The notes: a model not told the origin generated them from the letters alone. A DNA stretch of 64,000 nt from Allobosea sp. Tri-44 (GCF_004123845.1 NZ_NBDP01000019.1:520398-584397); one strand, 5' to 3'; counted from the stretch's first letter, positions 1 through 9,678 are shown. Translations and numbers: made by a program.

Positions 1-744
1 GAAGGCGCCGATCCCGCCGATCGCGTCCGCTCCGGCCAGCCAGTCGCCGATATGACGACGACTGGCCTCCCGCCATCGGCGCTCGAAGGCCGGCCCCATG
101 CCCATCGCGGCAAGGGCCTCGGCATTGCGCCGGCTGGATTCGGCGATCATCTCCCGCCCCACGCCGCTGGCCTGCTGCGCTGCAGCCGTCAGGCGGCTCT
201 TACGCTCCGCCAGTGCCGTCAGCCCGAGGATGACGGCGCCCCCCGCAATGGCGAGCCAGCCGAGCCAGGGATGCAGCAGGAAGCAGCCGGCGAAGAAGAG
301 CGGCATCCACGGCATGTCGAACAGGGCGGTGGGGCCCAGCGAGGCCAGGAAGGCACGGATCTGGTCGAGGTCGCGGATCGGCCGCAGCGCCTGCTCCGGA
401 CGATAGCCCAGCAGTGGCATCCGCTGTGCCGCCGCAAAGGCGGATGGCGAGACCTGCTCGTCGAAACGCGCGCCGATCCGGGACAGCATCCTGACCCGGA
501 TCGCATCGAGAACGCCCTGCAGGGCGTAGGCGGCGAGCAGGAGTAGGGAAAGCCCGATCAGGGTCGGCACGCTGCGCGAGGTCAGGACCCGGTCATAGAG
601 CTGCAGCATGTAGAATGAGCCCGACAGCATCAGGAGATTGATGCAGCCGGAAAACACGCCGACCGCCGCAAAGGCTCCGCGACAGGACGACAGGGCGGAG
701 GCGACGACCGAGACTGCTGGCGCGGGAGAAGCTGAACGCATCAT
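1..744 (-). CDS. Type I secretion ABC transporter (PrtD/PrsD-like), 5' part only
   Basis: Reading the minus strand from an ATG at 744 (a second ATG follows at 741) gives 248 codons without a stop up to the window edge, so the C-terminal part, including the ATPase domain, lies outside. The visible part has a short N-terminus, two hydrophobic segments (about residues 22-45 and 60-78) with the motif YMLQLYDRVL, and later DMPWMPLFF followed by more hydrophobic sequence. These are hallmarks of the permease half of the PrtD/HlyB-like exporters that pair with a membrane fusion protein and TolC to secrete RTX-type proteins. A GGAGAG ribosome-binding site lies about 8 nt upstream of the ATG pair. The ABC signature motifs cannot be checked here, so the substrate is unknown. 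Confidence 0.8.
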   Translation of the reverse strand, partial: MMRSASPAPAVSVVASALSSCRGAFAAVGVFSGCINLLMLSGSFYMLQLYDRVLTSRSVPTLIGLSLLLLAAYALQGVLDAIRVRMLSRIGARFDEQVSPSAFAAAQRMPLLGYRPEQALRPIRDLDQIRAFLASLGPTALFDMPWMPLFFAGCFLLHPWLGWLAIAGGAVILGLTALAERKSRLTAAAQQASGVGREMIAESSRRNAEALAAMGMGPAFERRWREASRRHIGDWLAGADAIGGIGAF

Positions 745-2085
745 TGCAGGCTCTCCGAGCACCCTCGAGGGGGGTACGGCAACGTATCGAGGACATCGCG
801 ATTCGTGTGCATCTCCGGCACCGCGGCGAATGTCAGCAGATCAAGCCGGAGTACCGTGACCGACGCCGGCAGCTCGTCACAAAATGCGCCGATCCAAGGC
901 CAGCAGGAATGTCGCACGGATGAGCCGCGCCATCGCCGCGTCCTCCCCCGCTCCCTTAGGTCATATCCCAGTAGAGTATCTTGGCATCAGCGGATTCAAT
1001 GTCGAAGACGAAGTAACCCATCGTATCCAGCATCGTACCCCGCCATCGCGCCGTCTGCGGCGGCGAGGTCAGACAGGTCATCCTGCTACTGTCCGAGAGC
1101 CAGATCAGCGCCAGGAGCGGAAGTTGGTGCACCGCCCGGGAGCAGACGTTCAATGCCGCACTTAAATGCGCAAGGACACTCAAACATCAGCCTCGGAGGT
1201 GCCGAAGCTGAGTTACCGATCATGTCGCATAATCAGACCATCGCCGGTGGCTGGGTCTACATCTGCGCCGTATGGTCTCTCAGTTCCGCCGAGTATGCGC
1301 GCAGGTGACGTCGCTTTCGTGTTCGTGTCAGCCACATATCGAATATGAAAGGTAGCAAGGCGCTCGCAGCGAGCGGCCCTGCGTAACGGAAAGCTGGACA
1401 CCGTAGCATTTCCCGAAGCCCCACACGGCGACCGCGAAAAGGCAAACGTTAATGAGGCCGTAAGTCAGCGTCGAACCAACGGGCGCGGGAGCTTAGGCAG
1501 AGGCCGCAATTTTGGCGCCGACGCTCCGCTGATGAAGGTCGGTCTCATATGGGTCGCTGACCTCCCAGTCGGCAGGGGTAGAAAAAATAATAATCGGCTA
1601 TACCTCTGTAAAACAAACAATAACTGTATTATATCAGCTCATTATGTCCTTTTTGGTAGAAAATAATCTAATTATAATCGACTAAGATTCACTATTTTCG
1701 TGCCCTTGCAAAATAAATCTGCTTCCATGTCTTATATTCGCTTAAGTTGATCCTATATCCGAGCTTGAACGAATCGCGGTGAAATCGCTGATCGTGAGCG
1801 TCGGACTACGCCGTCTGGAACGCCTTCTCGACGATTAAAAATCTTTCTCGGCTCCGGCGGGGGTAGACCCCTTCGTCGAAAATTTCTGATGCTTCAAGGT
1901 CGGCCCGTTTGCGAAGGAGGCGCCTTGAGCAATCGCATTACGCAGATCTCCGTCTCGAACTGACTCGCCCACCTAGGGCACAGAGTCTGCAAAAGGCGAC
2001 TTCGTCCACGCCTTGCCGGCCCCGCCGTCGCGTCGTTCGACAATCCCGTCGAGCCTGTCAAAGCCCGGCGACTTTGGAGTTCGCC
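745..2085. other. Long intergenic region with AT-rich core, no convincing gene
   Basis: About 1.3 kb separates the secretion gene (pointing left) from manA (pointing right). Open frames here have atypical composition and no ribosome-binding sites. Positions about 1580-1740 are strikingly AT-rich compared with the surrounding GC-rich DNA and could hold promoters or a protein-binding region. A short minus-strand frame at 956-1183 ends in a plausible peptide (MLDTMGYFVFDIESADAK) but lacks other support. A frame ending at 1836 (residues ISELERIAVKSLIVSVGLRR) reads like the tail of a lost gene. I see no tRNA or clear terminator. Confidence 0.5.
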
Positions 2086-3045
2086 ATGGCTCTCGAACCG
2101 GCTCGCTTGCAGGCCGTACCTAAACCGTGGGGCTCACGCGACCTCCTGCCCTGGAGCGGAACCGATCATCACGGTGCCGCCATCGGAGAAATCTGGTTGC
2201 AGCGCCACGATCCCGATGCGCTCGAGCCTGACTTGCTACTCAAGCTGCTGTTCACGCGGGAAGCTCTGTCGATCCAGGTGCATCCGGACGACGATGCGGC
2301 ACGAACCATGGGGCTTCCGCGCGGCAAGACCGAAGCCTGGTACGTGCTCTCCGCCGAGCCGGACGCCACGGTAGGTGTTGGGCTCAAATCGGCATTGACG
2401 GGCGCGCAATTGCGGGCGGCGATTGCCGATGGCTCCATTGCCACGCAGGTCTCCTGGCGAACCGCCGCGGCGGGAGATGTCATCTTCGTCCCTGCCGGGA
2501 CGATCCATGCGATCGGCCCCGGTCTCGTGCTCGCCGAGATTCAGCAGCGCAGCGACACAACCTTCCGCCTGTTCGATCACGGCCGCGGCCGTGAACTCCA
2601 CGTCGAAGCCGGCATTGCCGCTGCCAATGCCGGCCCGGCTGCGGAGCAGGCGCCACCGCGGCGGCTCGGTAACGCCAGGACCCTGCTCGTGGCCAGCGTC
2701 TTCTTCGTGCTCGAACGGCTGGAGCTCGCACCAGGATCGTTGTGGAAACTGCGTGCCCGTTCTGAGACCTGGTTGCTGGTGATCGCCGGCGATGGGCGGC
2801 TCGGCCCGACGCAGGCTGGTATCGGCGAGGGCTGCTTCGCCCAGGACGAGACCCTATCCGTTGAGGCAGGAGCGGCAGGCCTCACCTGCCTCATAGCCTA
2901 CGCCGCCGCAGCGCCCAGCGGCGACCTTCTTCGTCCCCTCGCGGCGAATGATGCCCTCACATCGATGAGCGCCGTATCTCGCCGACGCCTCATGCTTGCC
3001 GCACCGGCAGATCCGCAAATTCCCCCTATGGAGGCACGACCTTGA
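2086..3045 (+). CDS. manA: Mannose-6-phosphate isomerase, class I (phosphomannose isomerase)
   Basis: 319 residues if started at the ATG at 2086, which has GGAG 9 nt upstream. The frame is open back to 1909, but that extension is arginine-rich and unlike the family. The enzyme interconverts mannose 6-phosphate and fructose 6-phosphate using one zinc ion. The zinc-site motif QVHPDDDAA follows the conserved KLLFTREALSIQ stretch. Further on come GKTEAWYVL (metal-binding Glu) and VPAGTIHAIGPG (metal-binding His). The next gene overlaps the stop codon by 4 nt, so the two are translationally coupled. It could supply or drain mannose phosphates for the neighbouring glycan genes. Confidence 0.9.
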   Translation: MALEPARLQAVPKPWGSRDLLPWSGTDHHGAAIGEIWLQRHDPDALEPDLLLKLLFTREALSIQVHPDDDAARTMGLPRGKTEAWYVLSAEPDATVGVGLKSALTGAQLRAAIADGSIATQVSWRTAAAGDVIFVPAGTIHAIGPGLVLAEIQQRSDTTFRLFDHGRGRELHVEAGIAAANAGPAAEQAPPRRLGNARTLLVASVFFVLERLELAPGSLWKLRARSETWLLVIAGDGRLGPTQAGIGEGCFAQDETLSVEAGAAGLTCLIAYAAAAPSGDLLRPLAANDALTSMSAVSRRRLMLAAPADPQIPPMEARP

Positions 3046-5324
3046 ACTCGCTTCACCAGATCGCCTTCATCGGCAACTCGCTGCCGCGCCGCTGCGGCAT
3101 CGCGACCTTCACCACGGACCTGCAGCAGGCGGTCGCCGCATCGGACCCCGATCTGGCAACCTCTATCGTGGCAATGAACGATGGTGAGGGTTACGACTAT
3201 CCGGGCTCCGTCGGCTTCCAGATCCAGGACGATCAGGCACAGGATTATGCGCGCGCTGCCGACTTCCTGAATGACGGCCGGTTCGACGTCGTCTCCCTGC
3301 AGCACGAATTCGGCATCTTCGGCGGCGAGGCGGGCGCGCATGTCGCTGGATTGTTGTCGCGACTGACGATGCCGGTCGTTACCACGCTCCATACCGTCTT
3401 GTCGGAGCCGAGCCCGGCACAGCGCAGCGTCATGGAGCGGATCGTCGATGCCTCCTCCCGGGTCGTCGTCATGGCCGAGAAAGGGCGCGACCTGCTGCGC
3501 ACGATCTATCGGCTTCCCGCCGACAAGATCGAGGTGATCGCGCATGGCATTCCCGATTTTGCCTTCGTCGAGCCGGACGATGCCAAGGCCAAACACGGCT
3601 TCGCCGGCCGCTCGGTGGTCCTGACCTTCGGTCTGCTGTCGCCCAACAAGGGCATCGAGGTGATGATCGATGCGATGCCCTCGATCCTGAGGCGGCGGCC
3701 CGATGCCGTCTATGTCATCCTGGGTGCCACGCACCCCCATCTCGTCCGCGAGCAGGGCGAAGCCTATCGCACCGGCCTGCAGAAGCGTGTCCATGAGCTC
3801 GGCATCGAGAATCATGTCGTCTTCCTCGACCAGTTTGTCGATCGCGAGACGCTGCTCGGCTTCATCTCCATGTGCGACGTCTACGTCACGCCTTATCTCA
3901 ACGAGGCGCAGATGACCTCGGGCACGCTGGCCTACAGCTTCGGGCTCGGAAAGGCGGTCGTCTCGACGCCCTATTGGCACGCCCAGGAACTGCTCGCCGA
4001 CGGCCGCGGCGTCATGGTGCCGTTCGGCGACGTCGTGGCAACCGGCAATGAGATCGCAGGATTGCTGACGGACGCTGCCAGGCGACAGGCCATGCGGCGA
4101 CGCGCTTATGCCAGCAGCCGCTCCATGACCTGGGAACAGACCGCAAAGCGCTACCTCGCCACCTTCGAGACGGCACGCCGCGGCCGTTTGCTGAACATGG
4201 TTGCCGGGGCGGCGCAGGCAAGGCCGTTCCTTCAGCCATCCGCACCGCCGGAACTGCGAACCGGCCACCTCCATTGCATGTGCGACGACACCGGCCTGTT
4301 CCAGCATGCGGTTCATTCCGTGCCCGATCGCACGCATGGCTACTGCGTCGACGATAATGCCCGCGCGCTGCTCCTCTCCTGCGCGCTGGGCGGAGCCGGC
4401 GAGCAGCGCTTGCCCGAGGCGATGAGCGCGCGGTTCGCTTCCTTCGTCCAGCACGCCTGGAACCCGCAGGCGCAGCGCTTCCGCAATTTCATGAGCTTCG
4501 ATCGACGCTGGCTCGAGGAGGTCGGCTCGGAAGACAGCCATGGTCGGACGCTCTGGGCTCTTGGCGAGTGCGCGCGCAGCGACACCAGCCCGTCGCGGCG
4601 GCGCTGGGCGACTGCGCTGTTCGCCGAGGCCCTGCCAGTCGTCGAGAGCTTCGGCTCGCCCCGTGCCTGGAGTTTCGCGCTGCTTGGCCTGGACGCCTAC
4701 TGCGCCGTGGTCGCGGCGCCGTCCTCCACCATCCGTCTGCGCTCCTTGCTGGCGGACCGCCTGCTCGACCTGCTGTCGACGGTCGAGACGCCGGATTGGG
4801 TCTGGTTCGAGGAGGGCCTCTCCTACGACAATGCCCGGCTGCCCCAGGCACTGATCGCCACCGGGCTTTCGATGCAGGCTCCCGCCTATGTCGAGGCCGG
4901 CCTGCGCTCCCTGCGCTGGCTGATCGGGGTGCAGAGCACGCCTGCAGGCCTGTTCCGGCCGGTGGGCTCGGACAGTTTCAGCGACAGGCTCAGCCCGCCG
5001 AAGGCATTCGACCAGCAGCCTCTGGAAGCCACGGCGACCATCTCGGCCTGCCTCGCCGCCTGGCGCGCCGATGGCGACGCACAATGGCGGGCGGAAGCGC
5101 TGCGCGCTTTCGCCTGGTTCATGGGCGAGAACGATCTGTCGACACCGCTGGTCGATCTCGACACCGGCGCCTGCCGCGACGGCCTGCATCGCGACCGGCC
5201 CAATGAGAACCGCGGCGGTGAATCCGTGGTATCCTACCTTCTCAGCCTCGCCGAGATTCGCCAGCTCTCCCGCATGAGTGGGGACCGCCCGAAACTGGCG
5301 CCGCTTCGGGTCTTGCACGCCTGA
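3042..5324 (+). CDS. Large GT4-family glycosyltransferase with C-terminal alpha-helical domain
   Basis: 760 residues starting at TTG 3042, which overlaps the manA stop codon (TTGA) and has GGAGG 7 nt upstream. Residues about 5-380 form a GT-B glycosyltransferase: the N-terminal SLPRRCGIATFT loop, FGLLSPNKGIEVMIDA at the start of the nucleotide-sugar domain, and YVTPYLNEAQMTSG in the donor site. Residues about 400-745 form a second domain with the features of an alpha/alpha-barrel (HGYCVDDNARALLLSC, RFRNFMSFDRRW, HGRTLWALGE, WVWFEEGLSYDNARLPQAL), resembling domains of glycan-processing enzymes. The fusion suggests one polypeptide that adds and handles sugars. Donor and acceptor are unknown; linkage to manA and the GH130 gene suggests mannose. 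Confidence 0.8.
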   Translation: MNSLHQIAFIGNSLPRRCGIATFTTDLQQAVAASDPDLATSIVAMNDGEGYDYPGSVGFQIQDDQAQDYARAADFLNDGRFDVVSLQHEFGIFGGEAGAHVAGLLSRLTMPVVTTLHTVLSEPSPAQRSVMERIVDASSRVVVMAEKGRDLLRTIYRLPADKIEVIAHGIPDFAFVEPDDAKAKHGFAGRSVVLTFGLLSPNKGIEVMIDAMPSILRRRPDAVYVILGATHPHLVREQGEAYRTGLQKRVHELGIENHVVFLDQFVDRETLLGFISMCDVYVTPYLNEAQMTSGTLAYSFGLGKAVVSTPYWHAQELLADGRGVMVPFGDVVATGNEIAGLLTDAARRQAMRRRAYASSRSMTWEQTAKRYLATFETARRGRLLNMVAGAAQARPFLQPSAPPELRTGHLHCMCDDTGLFQHAVHSVPDRTHGYCVDDNARALLLSCALGGAGEQRLPEAMSARFASFVQHAWNPQAQRFRNFMSFDRRWLEEVGSEDSHGRTLWALGECARSDTSPSRRRWATALFAEALPVVESFGSPRAWSFALLGLDAYCAVVAAPSSTIRLRSLLADRLLDLLSTVETPDWVWFEEGLSYDNARLPQALIATGLSMQAPAYVEAGLRSLRWLIGVQSTPAGLFRPVGSDSFSDRLSPPKAFDQQPLEATATISACLAAWRADGDAQWRAEALRAFAWFMGENDLSTPLVDLDTGACRDGLHRDRPNENRGGESVVSYLLSLAEIRQLSRMSGDRPKLAPLRVLHA

Positions 5325-5361
5325 GCCTCCGGCGATCCGCACAAACCGAATTGGGGCCGCC

Positions 5362-6705
5362 TTGCCGCTAGCCACCTTCCTGAACCGGCAGGCCTTGCAC
5401 CTGCGTCCGGATCCCGCACGGGTCGTAGTCCGCCGCTTCGGACCCTCGCCCGATCCGCGCGACATGAATCCCACCGACAAGCTGCGTGCGAACCACATCG
5501 TCGCTCGTGTGACGGGACTGGACCAGGAGGCGGCGGCTAGCCAGCTCGCCGAGGTGCTGGAGAACTTCAACGGCCGGCACCGGAACCTGCTGGAACGCTT
5601 CGAGGCGCGCGCCGACGAGATGGAGGAAGTGTTCACGGAACATGGCGCGTTCACCCGGACGCAGCGCCAGCTGGTCGGATCCTATTTCCTGCACGAGTAT
5701 TCGTTCGAGGCGGCGGCGCTCTTCAACCCGAGCATCGTCTCGCACCCCGACCAGTCCGGCGCTCCGCCGGGCGGGCGTCGCTTCGTCCTCAGCGTGCGCG
5801 CGGTCGGCGAAGGGCATATCTCATCCCTGACGTTCCGGTCCGGTACGATCGCCGCCGACGGCAGTCTGAGCGTCGATCCGACCTCGCGCCTTGCGACGAT
5901 CGCGACCTTCCGCAATCGCATGGTGCGCCTCGATGGCGATGACGTCGAGGTGGTGTTCTCACCGGACGGTGACATCAGCGAGCGCGTGATCTTTCCGATC
6001 ACGGCCTCGCAGTCGAATGGGATCGAGGACGCGCGCTTCGTCGAGTTCGACGAGGGCGGGCGGACCGTGTTCCGCGCCACCTACACGGCCTATGATGGCA
6101 GGGGGATACGTTCCGAGCTGATCGAGACCACCGACTTCCTGTCGTTCCGGATGTCGCCGCTGCGAGGCAGCGCTGCCGTGAACAAGGGTATGGCCCTGTT
6201 TCCGCGCAAGATCGGCGGCCGCTACGCCATGATCGCGCGGCAGGACAACGAGAACCTCTATCTCGTCTATTCGGACGATCTCATGAACTGGGACGGGGGC
6301 GTCGCGATCCTGAAGCCGCAATATCCCTGGGAGTTCATCCAGATCGGGACCTGTGGTTCGCCGATCGAACTCGACGAAGGCTGGCTGCTGTTCACCCATG
6401 GCGTCGGACCCGTGCGACGCTATGCGATCGGCGCTGTCCTTCTCGACAAACAGGATCCCTCGAGGGTGCTTGCGCGCTCACGCGAACCTCTGGTCCGGCC
6501 GGAGCCGTCCGAGCGCGAGGGCTACGTTCCCAACGTCGTCTACACCTGCGGCGCGATGCGCCACGGCGGGCAGATCGTCCTGCCCTACGCGGTCTCCGAC
6601 ACCTACTGCAATTTCGCGACGATCAGGATCGGGGCGCTGCTGCAAGCCCTGGATCCGGTTGCTGCGGAAGAGACGCATGATCTGCGGCGGGCCGCCTCTC
6701 CGTGA
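5362..6705 (+). CDS. GH130-family protein (mannooligosaccharide phosphorylase-like)
   Basis: 447 residues from a TTG at 5362. The frame also allows a GTG at 5278 that would overlap the previous gene, but the family-like N-terminus (LNRQALHLRPDPARVVVR) begins just after 5362. The five-bladed propeller motifs of GH130 are visible: NGIEDARFVEF, NKGMALFPRKIGGRY, ENLYLVYSDDLMNWDG, then IGTCGSPIELDEGWLLFTHG and EREGYVPNVVYTCG. Characterised GH130 enzymes phosphorolyse beta-mannosides to mannose 1-phosphate, which would fit with ManA two genes upstream. The exact linkage cannot be read from the sequence. Confidence 0.82.
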   Translation: MPLATFLNRQALHLRPDPARVVVRRFGPSPDPRDMNPTDKLRANHIVARVTGLDQEAAASQLAEVLENFNGRHRNLLERFEARADEMEEVFTEHGAFTRTQRQLVGSYFLHEYSFEAAALFNPSIVSHPDQSGAPPGGRRFVLSVRAVGEGHISSLTFRSGTIAADGSLSVDPTSRLATIATFRNRMVRLDGDDVEVVFSPDGDISERVIFPITASQSNGIEDARFVEFDEGGRTVFRATYTAYDGRGIRSELIETTDFLSFRMSPLRGSAAVNKGMALFPRKIGGRYAMIARQDNENLYLVYSDDLMNWDGGVAILKPQYPWEFIQIGTCGSPIELDEGWLLFTHGVGPVRRYAIGAVLLDKQDPSRVLARSREPLVRPEPSEREGYVPNVVYTCGAMRHGGQIVLPYAVSDTYCNFATIRIGALLQALDPVAAEETHDLRRAASP

Positions 6706-6719
6706 AAAGGAACATCAAA

Positions 6720-6959
6720 ATGACCCAACATGAGCCCGTGATCCAACGCTCGATCGCGCTTGGGGACGTGGTCCGGCTGTCCTTCGGCTTCGCCGATCAA
6801 TCCGGTACTGGTGAGTATGAGGTCGTGCGGATCATGCCGACGCGGGCGAGCGGCGAGCGCGAATACCGCGTTCGCGGCGCCGATGGTTTTGAACGGGCGA
6901 TCGGGCACGACCAGATTGTTTCGGACAGCCTCGAATCGGTGCGCAGCCCCGTCGGGTGA
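6720..6959 (+). CDS. Small uncharacterised protein, 79 aa
   Basis: An ATG at 6720 with AAAGGA upstream, 14 nt after the GH130 stop; an overlapping GTG at 6702 is an alternative. The protein has alternating hydrophobic and charged residues (LGDVVRLSFGFAD, GEYEVVRIMPTRA, EREYRVRGADGFERAIGHDQIV), suggesting a small beta-barrel of the SH3/KOW kind. The tight spacing implies it belongs to the glycan operon. I do not recognise a function. Confidence 0.65.
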   Translation: MTQHEPVIQRSIALGDVVRLSFGFADQSGTGEYEVVRIMPTRASGEREYRVRGADGFERAIGHDQIVSDSLESVRSPVG

Positions 6960-7014
6960 CGCTCGCTGCGAGGTCAATCTCATACCGCAAGCCGACATCC
7001 TCCGGAGAAGACAC

Positions 7015-7239
7015 TTGGCTGAGAACTCGAAATCCCGCGTGACGGCAGATGCCGCGTTCCTGAGGACGCAAACCCAATCATTGACGCGCAACCGCGTCCT
7101 TTCCGAAACGGAGACCATCACCCAGGCGCGCGACGCCAACACGGCGCGCCTGAAAGAACTCCGGCTGCAGAAGGAGGCCGCTGACCGCGCCGCTGCGGCA
7201 TCCGCGCCACCGACGCCCAAGCGCAAACGGACGGTTTGA
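7015..7239 (+). CDS. Small charged helical protein, 74 aa
   Basis: Starts at TTG 7015 with GGAGAAG 6 nt upstream. It has two helical, highly charged stretches (VTADAAFLRTQTQSLTRN, then TARLKELRLQKEAADRAAAA) and a basic tail ending KRKRTV. It lies 55 nt after the previous small gene on the same strand. It resembles the short hypothetical proteins common in Hyphomicrobiales stress loci, but that is recollection. Function unknown. Confidence 0.5.
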   Translation: MAENSKSRVTADAAFLRTQTQSLTRNRVLSETETITQARDANTARLKELRLQKEAADRAAAASAPPTPKRKRTV

Positions 7240-7348
7240 CTGGCTCAATGTCCATTTCCGGGGGGCTCGACGATAAAACCACTGTTCTGACTGGTTGAAG
7301 CCGCACCTTGAGCCCGCCGGATTGCGGGCTCCGACCAACGGAGTTCGC

Positions 7349-7609
7349 TTGGATATCGATGTCACGCAGAAGCCGGATGGAACGGCCTGGTTGCTGACCG
7401 ATCTGCTCGGCCGCGACATGGGATATATCGAGGACAGAGCAGAGGGCGAGTTTATGATCTATCCGGCAGGCCAGGCACTGCACACGATGGAGGCCATGCG
7501 CCGGGGGCCCTTCAAATCCCTTGATGATGCGCTTGCCGAGATCGAGCGCTTTACGCGAGGCACCTGCCGGCGCCAGCCCGCGGATGAAGGCCCCGCTGCC
7601 GATGGCTGA
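7349..7609 (+). CDS. Small uncharacterised protein, 86 aa
   Basis: TTG start at 7349 with GGAG 5 nt upstream; the frame also permits a TTG at 7295. The sequence reads as a compact alpha/beta fold: GTAWLLTDLLGRDMGYIED, GEFMIYPAGQALHTMEAM, then SLDDALAEIERFTRG. This pattern (beta strands followed by one helix with periodic Leu/Ile) is common in short hypothetical proteins of this order. It is the last of three small genes between GH130 and the GH13 gene. Confidence 0.55.
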   Translation: MDIDVTQKPDGTAWLLTDLLGRDMGYIEDRAEGEFMIYPAGQALHTMEAMRRGPFKSLDDALAEIERFTRGTCRRQPADEGPAADG

Positions 7610-7640
7610 GCAAAGCCGATCGGCGCCGCTCCGGCGCAGG

Positions 7641-7907
7641 CTAGGCCGAGCCGGATTCGTCGGCCCTGCCGGGTCGCTTGGGCGGGGTGCCGTTCGGCAG
7701 GTCGATCAGCCTTGCTTTGCGCGAGGCCTTGGCCTGATCGGAGATCGGAAGCCCCGAAAGCGCTTCGTCGATATGGCTGCCTGCCACCGAGCGCGCCTTC
7801 CGCTGCTGCCGCTTCCTGACGATATTGCGCGGCGCATCTGCGGGGAGCGACAGCTCCATGTCGTGATCGACGGACGGTGGGGACGGGATGGTCGTGGAAA
7901 TGGTCAT
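7641..7907 (-). CDS. Possible small protein, 88 aa, opposite strand
   Basis: ATG at 7907. The predicted protein begins MTISTTIPSPPSVDHDMEL and contains the basic segment IVRKRQQRKARS and an amphipathic SHIDEALSGLPISD stretch, ending in a proline-, lysine- and arginine-rich tail. There is no strong ribosome-binding site, and the frame runs further upstream to 8066, so the start is uncertain. It lies antisense to its neighbours. Composition favours a real gene only weakly. Confidence 0.35.
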   Translation of the reverse strand: MTISTTIPSPPSVDHDMELSLPADAPRNIVRKRQQRKARSVAGSHIDEALSGLPISDQAKASRKARLIDLPNGTPPKRPGRADESGSA

Positions 7908-8053
7908 AACAAGCCAACCGCCACCGGAGTCCTTTTGTTCCAGCCTGCGGCGATAGTTTCGGCGCGGAGCCGGTTCGGCGGAGAGGGGAAGAGAGTTCAC
8001 GCTCGTGCCTCCTCCGGCTCTCATGCGCCGCGCCCGCATGCGATGGCGCGGCG

Positions 8054-9658
8054 ATGACCGTGCCATGGTGGCAGAGCGGCGTGATCTACCAGATCTACCC
8101 GCGCTCGTTCCAGGACAGCGACAGCGACGGGGTCGGCGACCTCAAGGGCATTACGCGACGGCTGGGCTACCTCGCCGAGCTCGGCATCGACGCGATCTGG
8201 ATTTCGCCGATCTATCCCTCGCCGATGGCCGATTTCGGCTACGACGTCTCCGATTATTGCAACGTCGATCCCCGCTTCGGCAGTCTCGCCGATTTCGACG
8301 ATCTGCTGGCACAGGCTCATGCGCGTGGGCTCAAGGTCTTGCTGGATTTCGTACCGAACCACACCTCCGACCGGCATCCTTGGTTCGCGGAGAGTCGCTC
8401 CTCGCGCAGCAATCCGAAACGGGATTGGTATCTCTGGCGCGACCCCGCCGCCGGGGGCGGGCCGCCCAACAACTGGATCAGCGATTTCGGCGGCCCGGCC
8501 TGGGAATGGGACGAGGCCAGTGGCCAGTATTACTACCATGCCTTCCTGAAGCAGCAGCCGGACCTCAACTGGCGCAATCCGGCGGTGCGGGCGGCGATGC
8601 ACGACGTGCTGCGCTTCTGGTTCGACCGCGGCGTCGACGGTTTCCGCATTGATGTGCTCTGGCACCTGGTCAAGGCCGCCGACTTCCCCGACAACCCGCC
8701 GAACCCGGCCTATCGGCCTGCGCTCGACGAGAAGGACCGGTTGATCCAGCTACATTCGACCGACCAGCCCGAGATCCATGGCATCGCAGCCGACATGCGC
8801 GCCCTTGCCGATGAGTATCAGGCCACGGGGCAGGGCGAGCGCCTGCTGATCGGGGAAATCTACCTGCCGGTCGACCGGCTCATGCGCTATTACGGCGAGG
8901 ACCGGGCGGGCGTGCACCTGCCCTTCAATTTCCAGCTGATCGAGGCGCCCTGGCAGGCAAGATCGCTGGCCGAGCTCATCGCCGCTTACGAGGCGGCGCT
9001 GCCGCCCGGCGGCTGGCCGAACTGGGTGCTCGGCAATCACGACCGCCCGCGCGTCGCGACCAGAGTCGAGGAAAGCCAGGCACGGGTCGCAGCGATGCTG
9101 CTGCTGACCCTGCGCGGCACGCCCACCCTCTATTATGGTGACGAACTCGGCCTCAGCGACGTGCCGATCCCGCCCGATCAGGTCCGGGATCCGCGCGAGC
9201 TACGCCAGCCGGGAAAGGGCCTCGGGCGCGATCCGGTCCGCACCCCGATGCCGTGGGACGACAGCGTACATGCTGGCTTCAGCACGGCTCGGCCCTGGCT
9301 GCCGCTCAACGCCGACTGGCCGGTGCGCAACGTGGCACGAGAGCTAGCCGAACCAGGCTCGATACTGGCGCTGCATCGCCGGCTGCTCGCGGCCCGGCGC
9401 GCCCATCCTGCCCTGGCGATCGGTGATTTCGCGCTGCTGGAGACTGACGGCGACGTACTTGCCTATGAGCGTCGGCATGATGCGGACCGGCTGATCGTGG
9501 CGCTCAATCTTGGCGAGCGGCTGCAACGTCTGGCCTTGCCGGAATGGGCACACGATTGCCGGCCACTCCTGTCCACGCTCGCCGATCTGACGCTGGTTCA
9601 GGACGGCGCATTGCTGCTGAGGCCCGATGAGGGCGTGATCCTAACGCTCGCCGACTGA
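8054..9658 (+). CDS. Alpha-glucosidase / oligo-1,6-glucosidase (GH13)
   Basis: 534 residues. The N-terminus WWQSGVIYQIYPRSFQDSD is typical of GH13 alpha-glucosidases, which hydrolyse or transfer alpha-glucosyl units. The conserved regions are all present: DFVPNHTSD, the nucleophile in GFRIDVLWH (Asp200), the acid/base in LLIGEIYLP (Glu268) and the transition-state stabiliser in VLGNHDRPR (Asp330). Length and motif spacing match intact enzymes. No signal peptide is visible, so it is probably cytoplasmic. It is followed after 20 nt by a glycosyltransferase, so the two probably share a transcript. It may recycle storage glucan or a compatible-solute glycan. Confidence 0.92.
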   Translation: MTVPWWQSGVIYQIYPRSFQDSDSDGVGDLKGITRRLGYLAELGIDAIWISPIYPSPMADFGYDVSDYCNVDPRFGSLADFDDLLAQAHARGLKVLLDFVPNHTSDRHPWFAESRSSRSNPKRDWYLWRDPAAGGGPPNNWISDFGGPAWEWDEASGQYYYHAFLKQQPDLNWRNPAVRAAMHDVLRFWFDRGVDGFRIDVLWHLVKAADFPDNPPNPAYRPALDEKDRLIQLHSTDQPEIHGIAADMRALADEYQATGQGERLLIGEIYLPVDRLMRYYGEDRAGVHLPFNFQLIEAPWQARSLAELIAAYEAALPPGGWPNWVLGNHDRPRVATRVEESQARVAAMLLLTLRGTPTLYYGDELGLSDVPIPPDQVRDPRELRQPGKGLGRDPVRTPMPWDDSVHAGFSTARPWLPLNADWPVRNVARELAEPGSILALHRRLLAARRAHPALAIGDFALLETDGDVLAYERRHDADRLIVALNLGERLQRLALPEWAHDCRPLLSTLADLTLVQDGALLLRPDEGVILTLAD

Positions 9659-9678
9659 CCGCAGGGAGGGACGAACGC

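Noticed and set aside
1743..1836. Possible tail of a lost gene (ISELERIAVKSLIVSV-type peptide)
   Set aside because: It has no start codon after the preceding in-frame stop and is too short to identify.
2898..5654. Very long open frame on the minus strand opposite the glycosyltransferase
   Set aside because: It lies antisense to well-supported genes, is rich in Arg, His, Gln and Ala, and has no recognisable domains. Such frames are common in GC-rich DNA.
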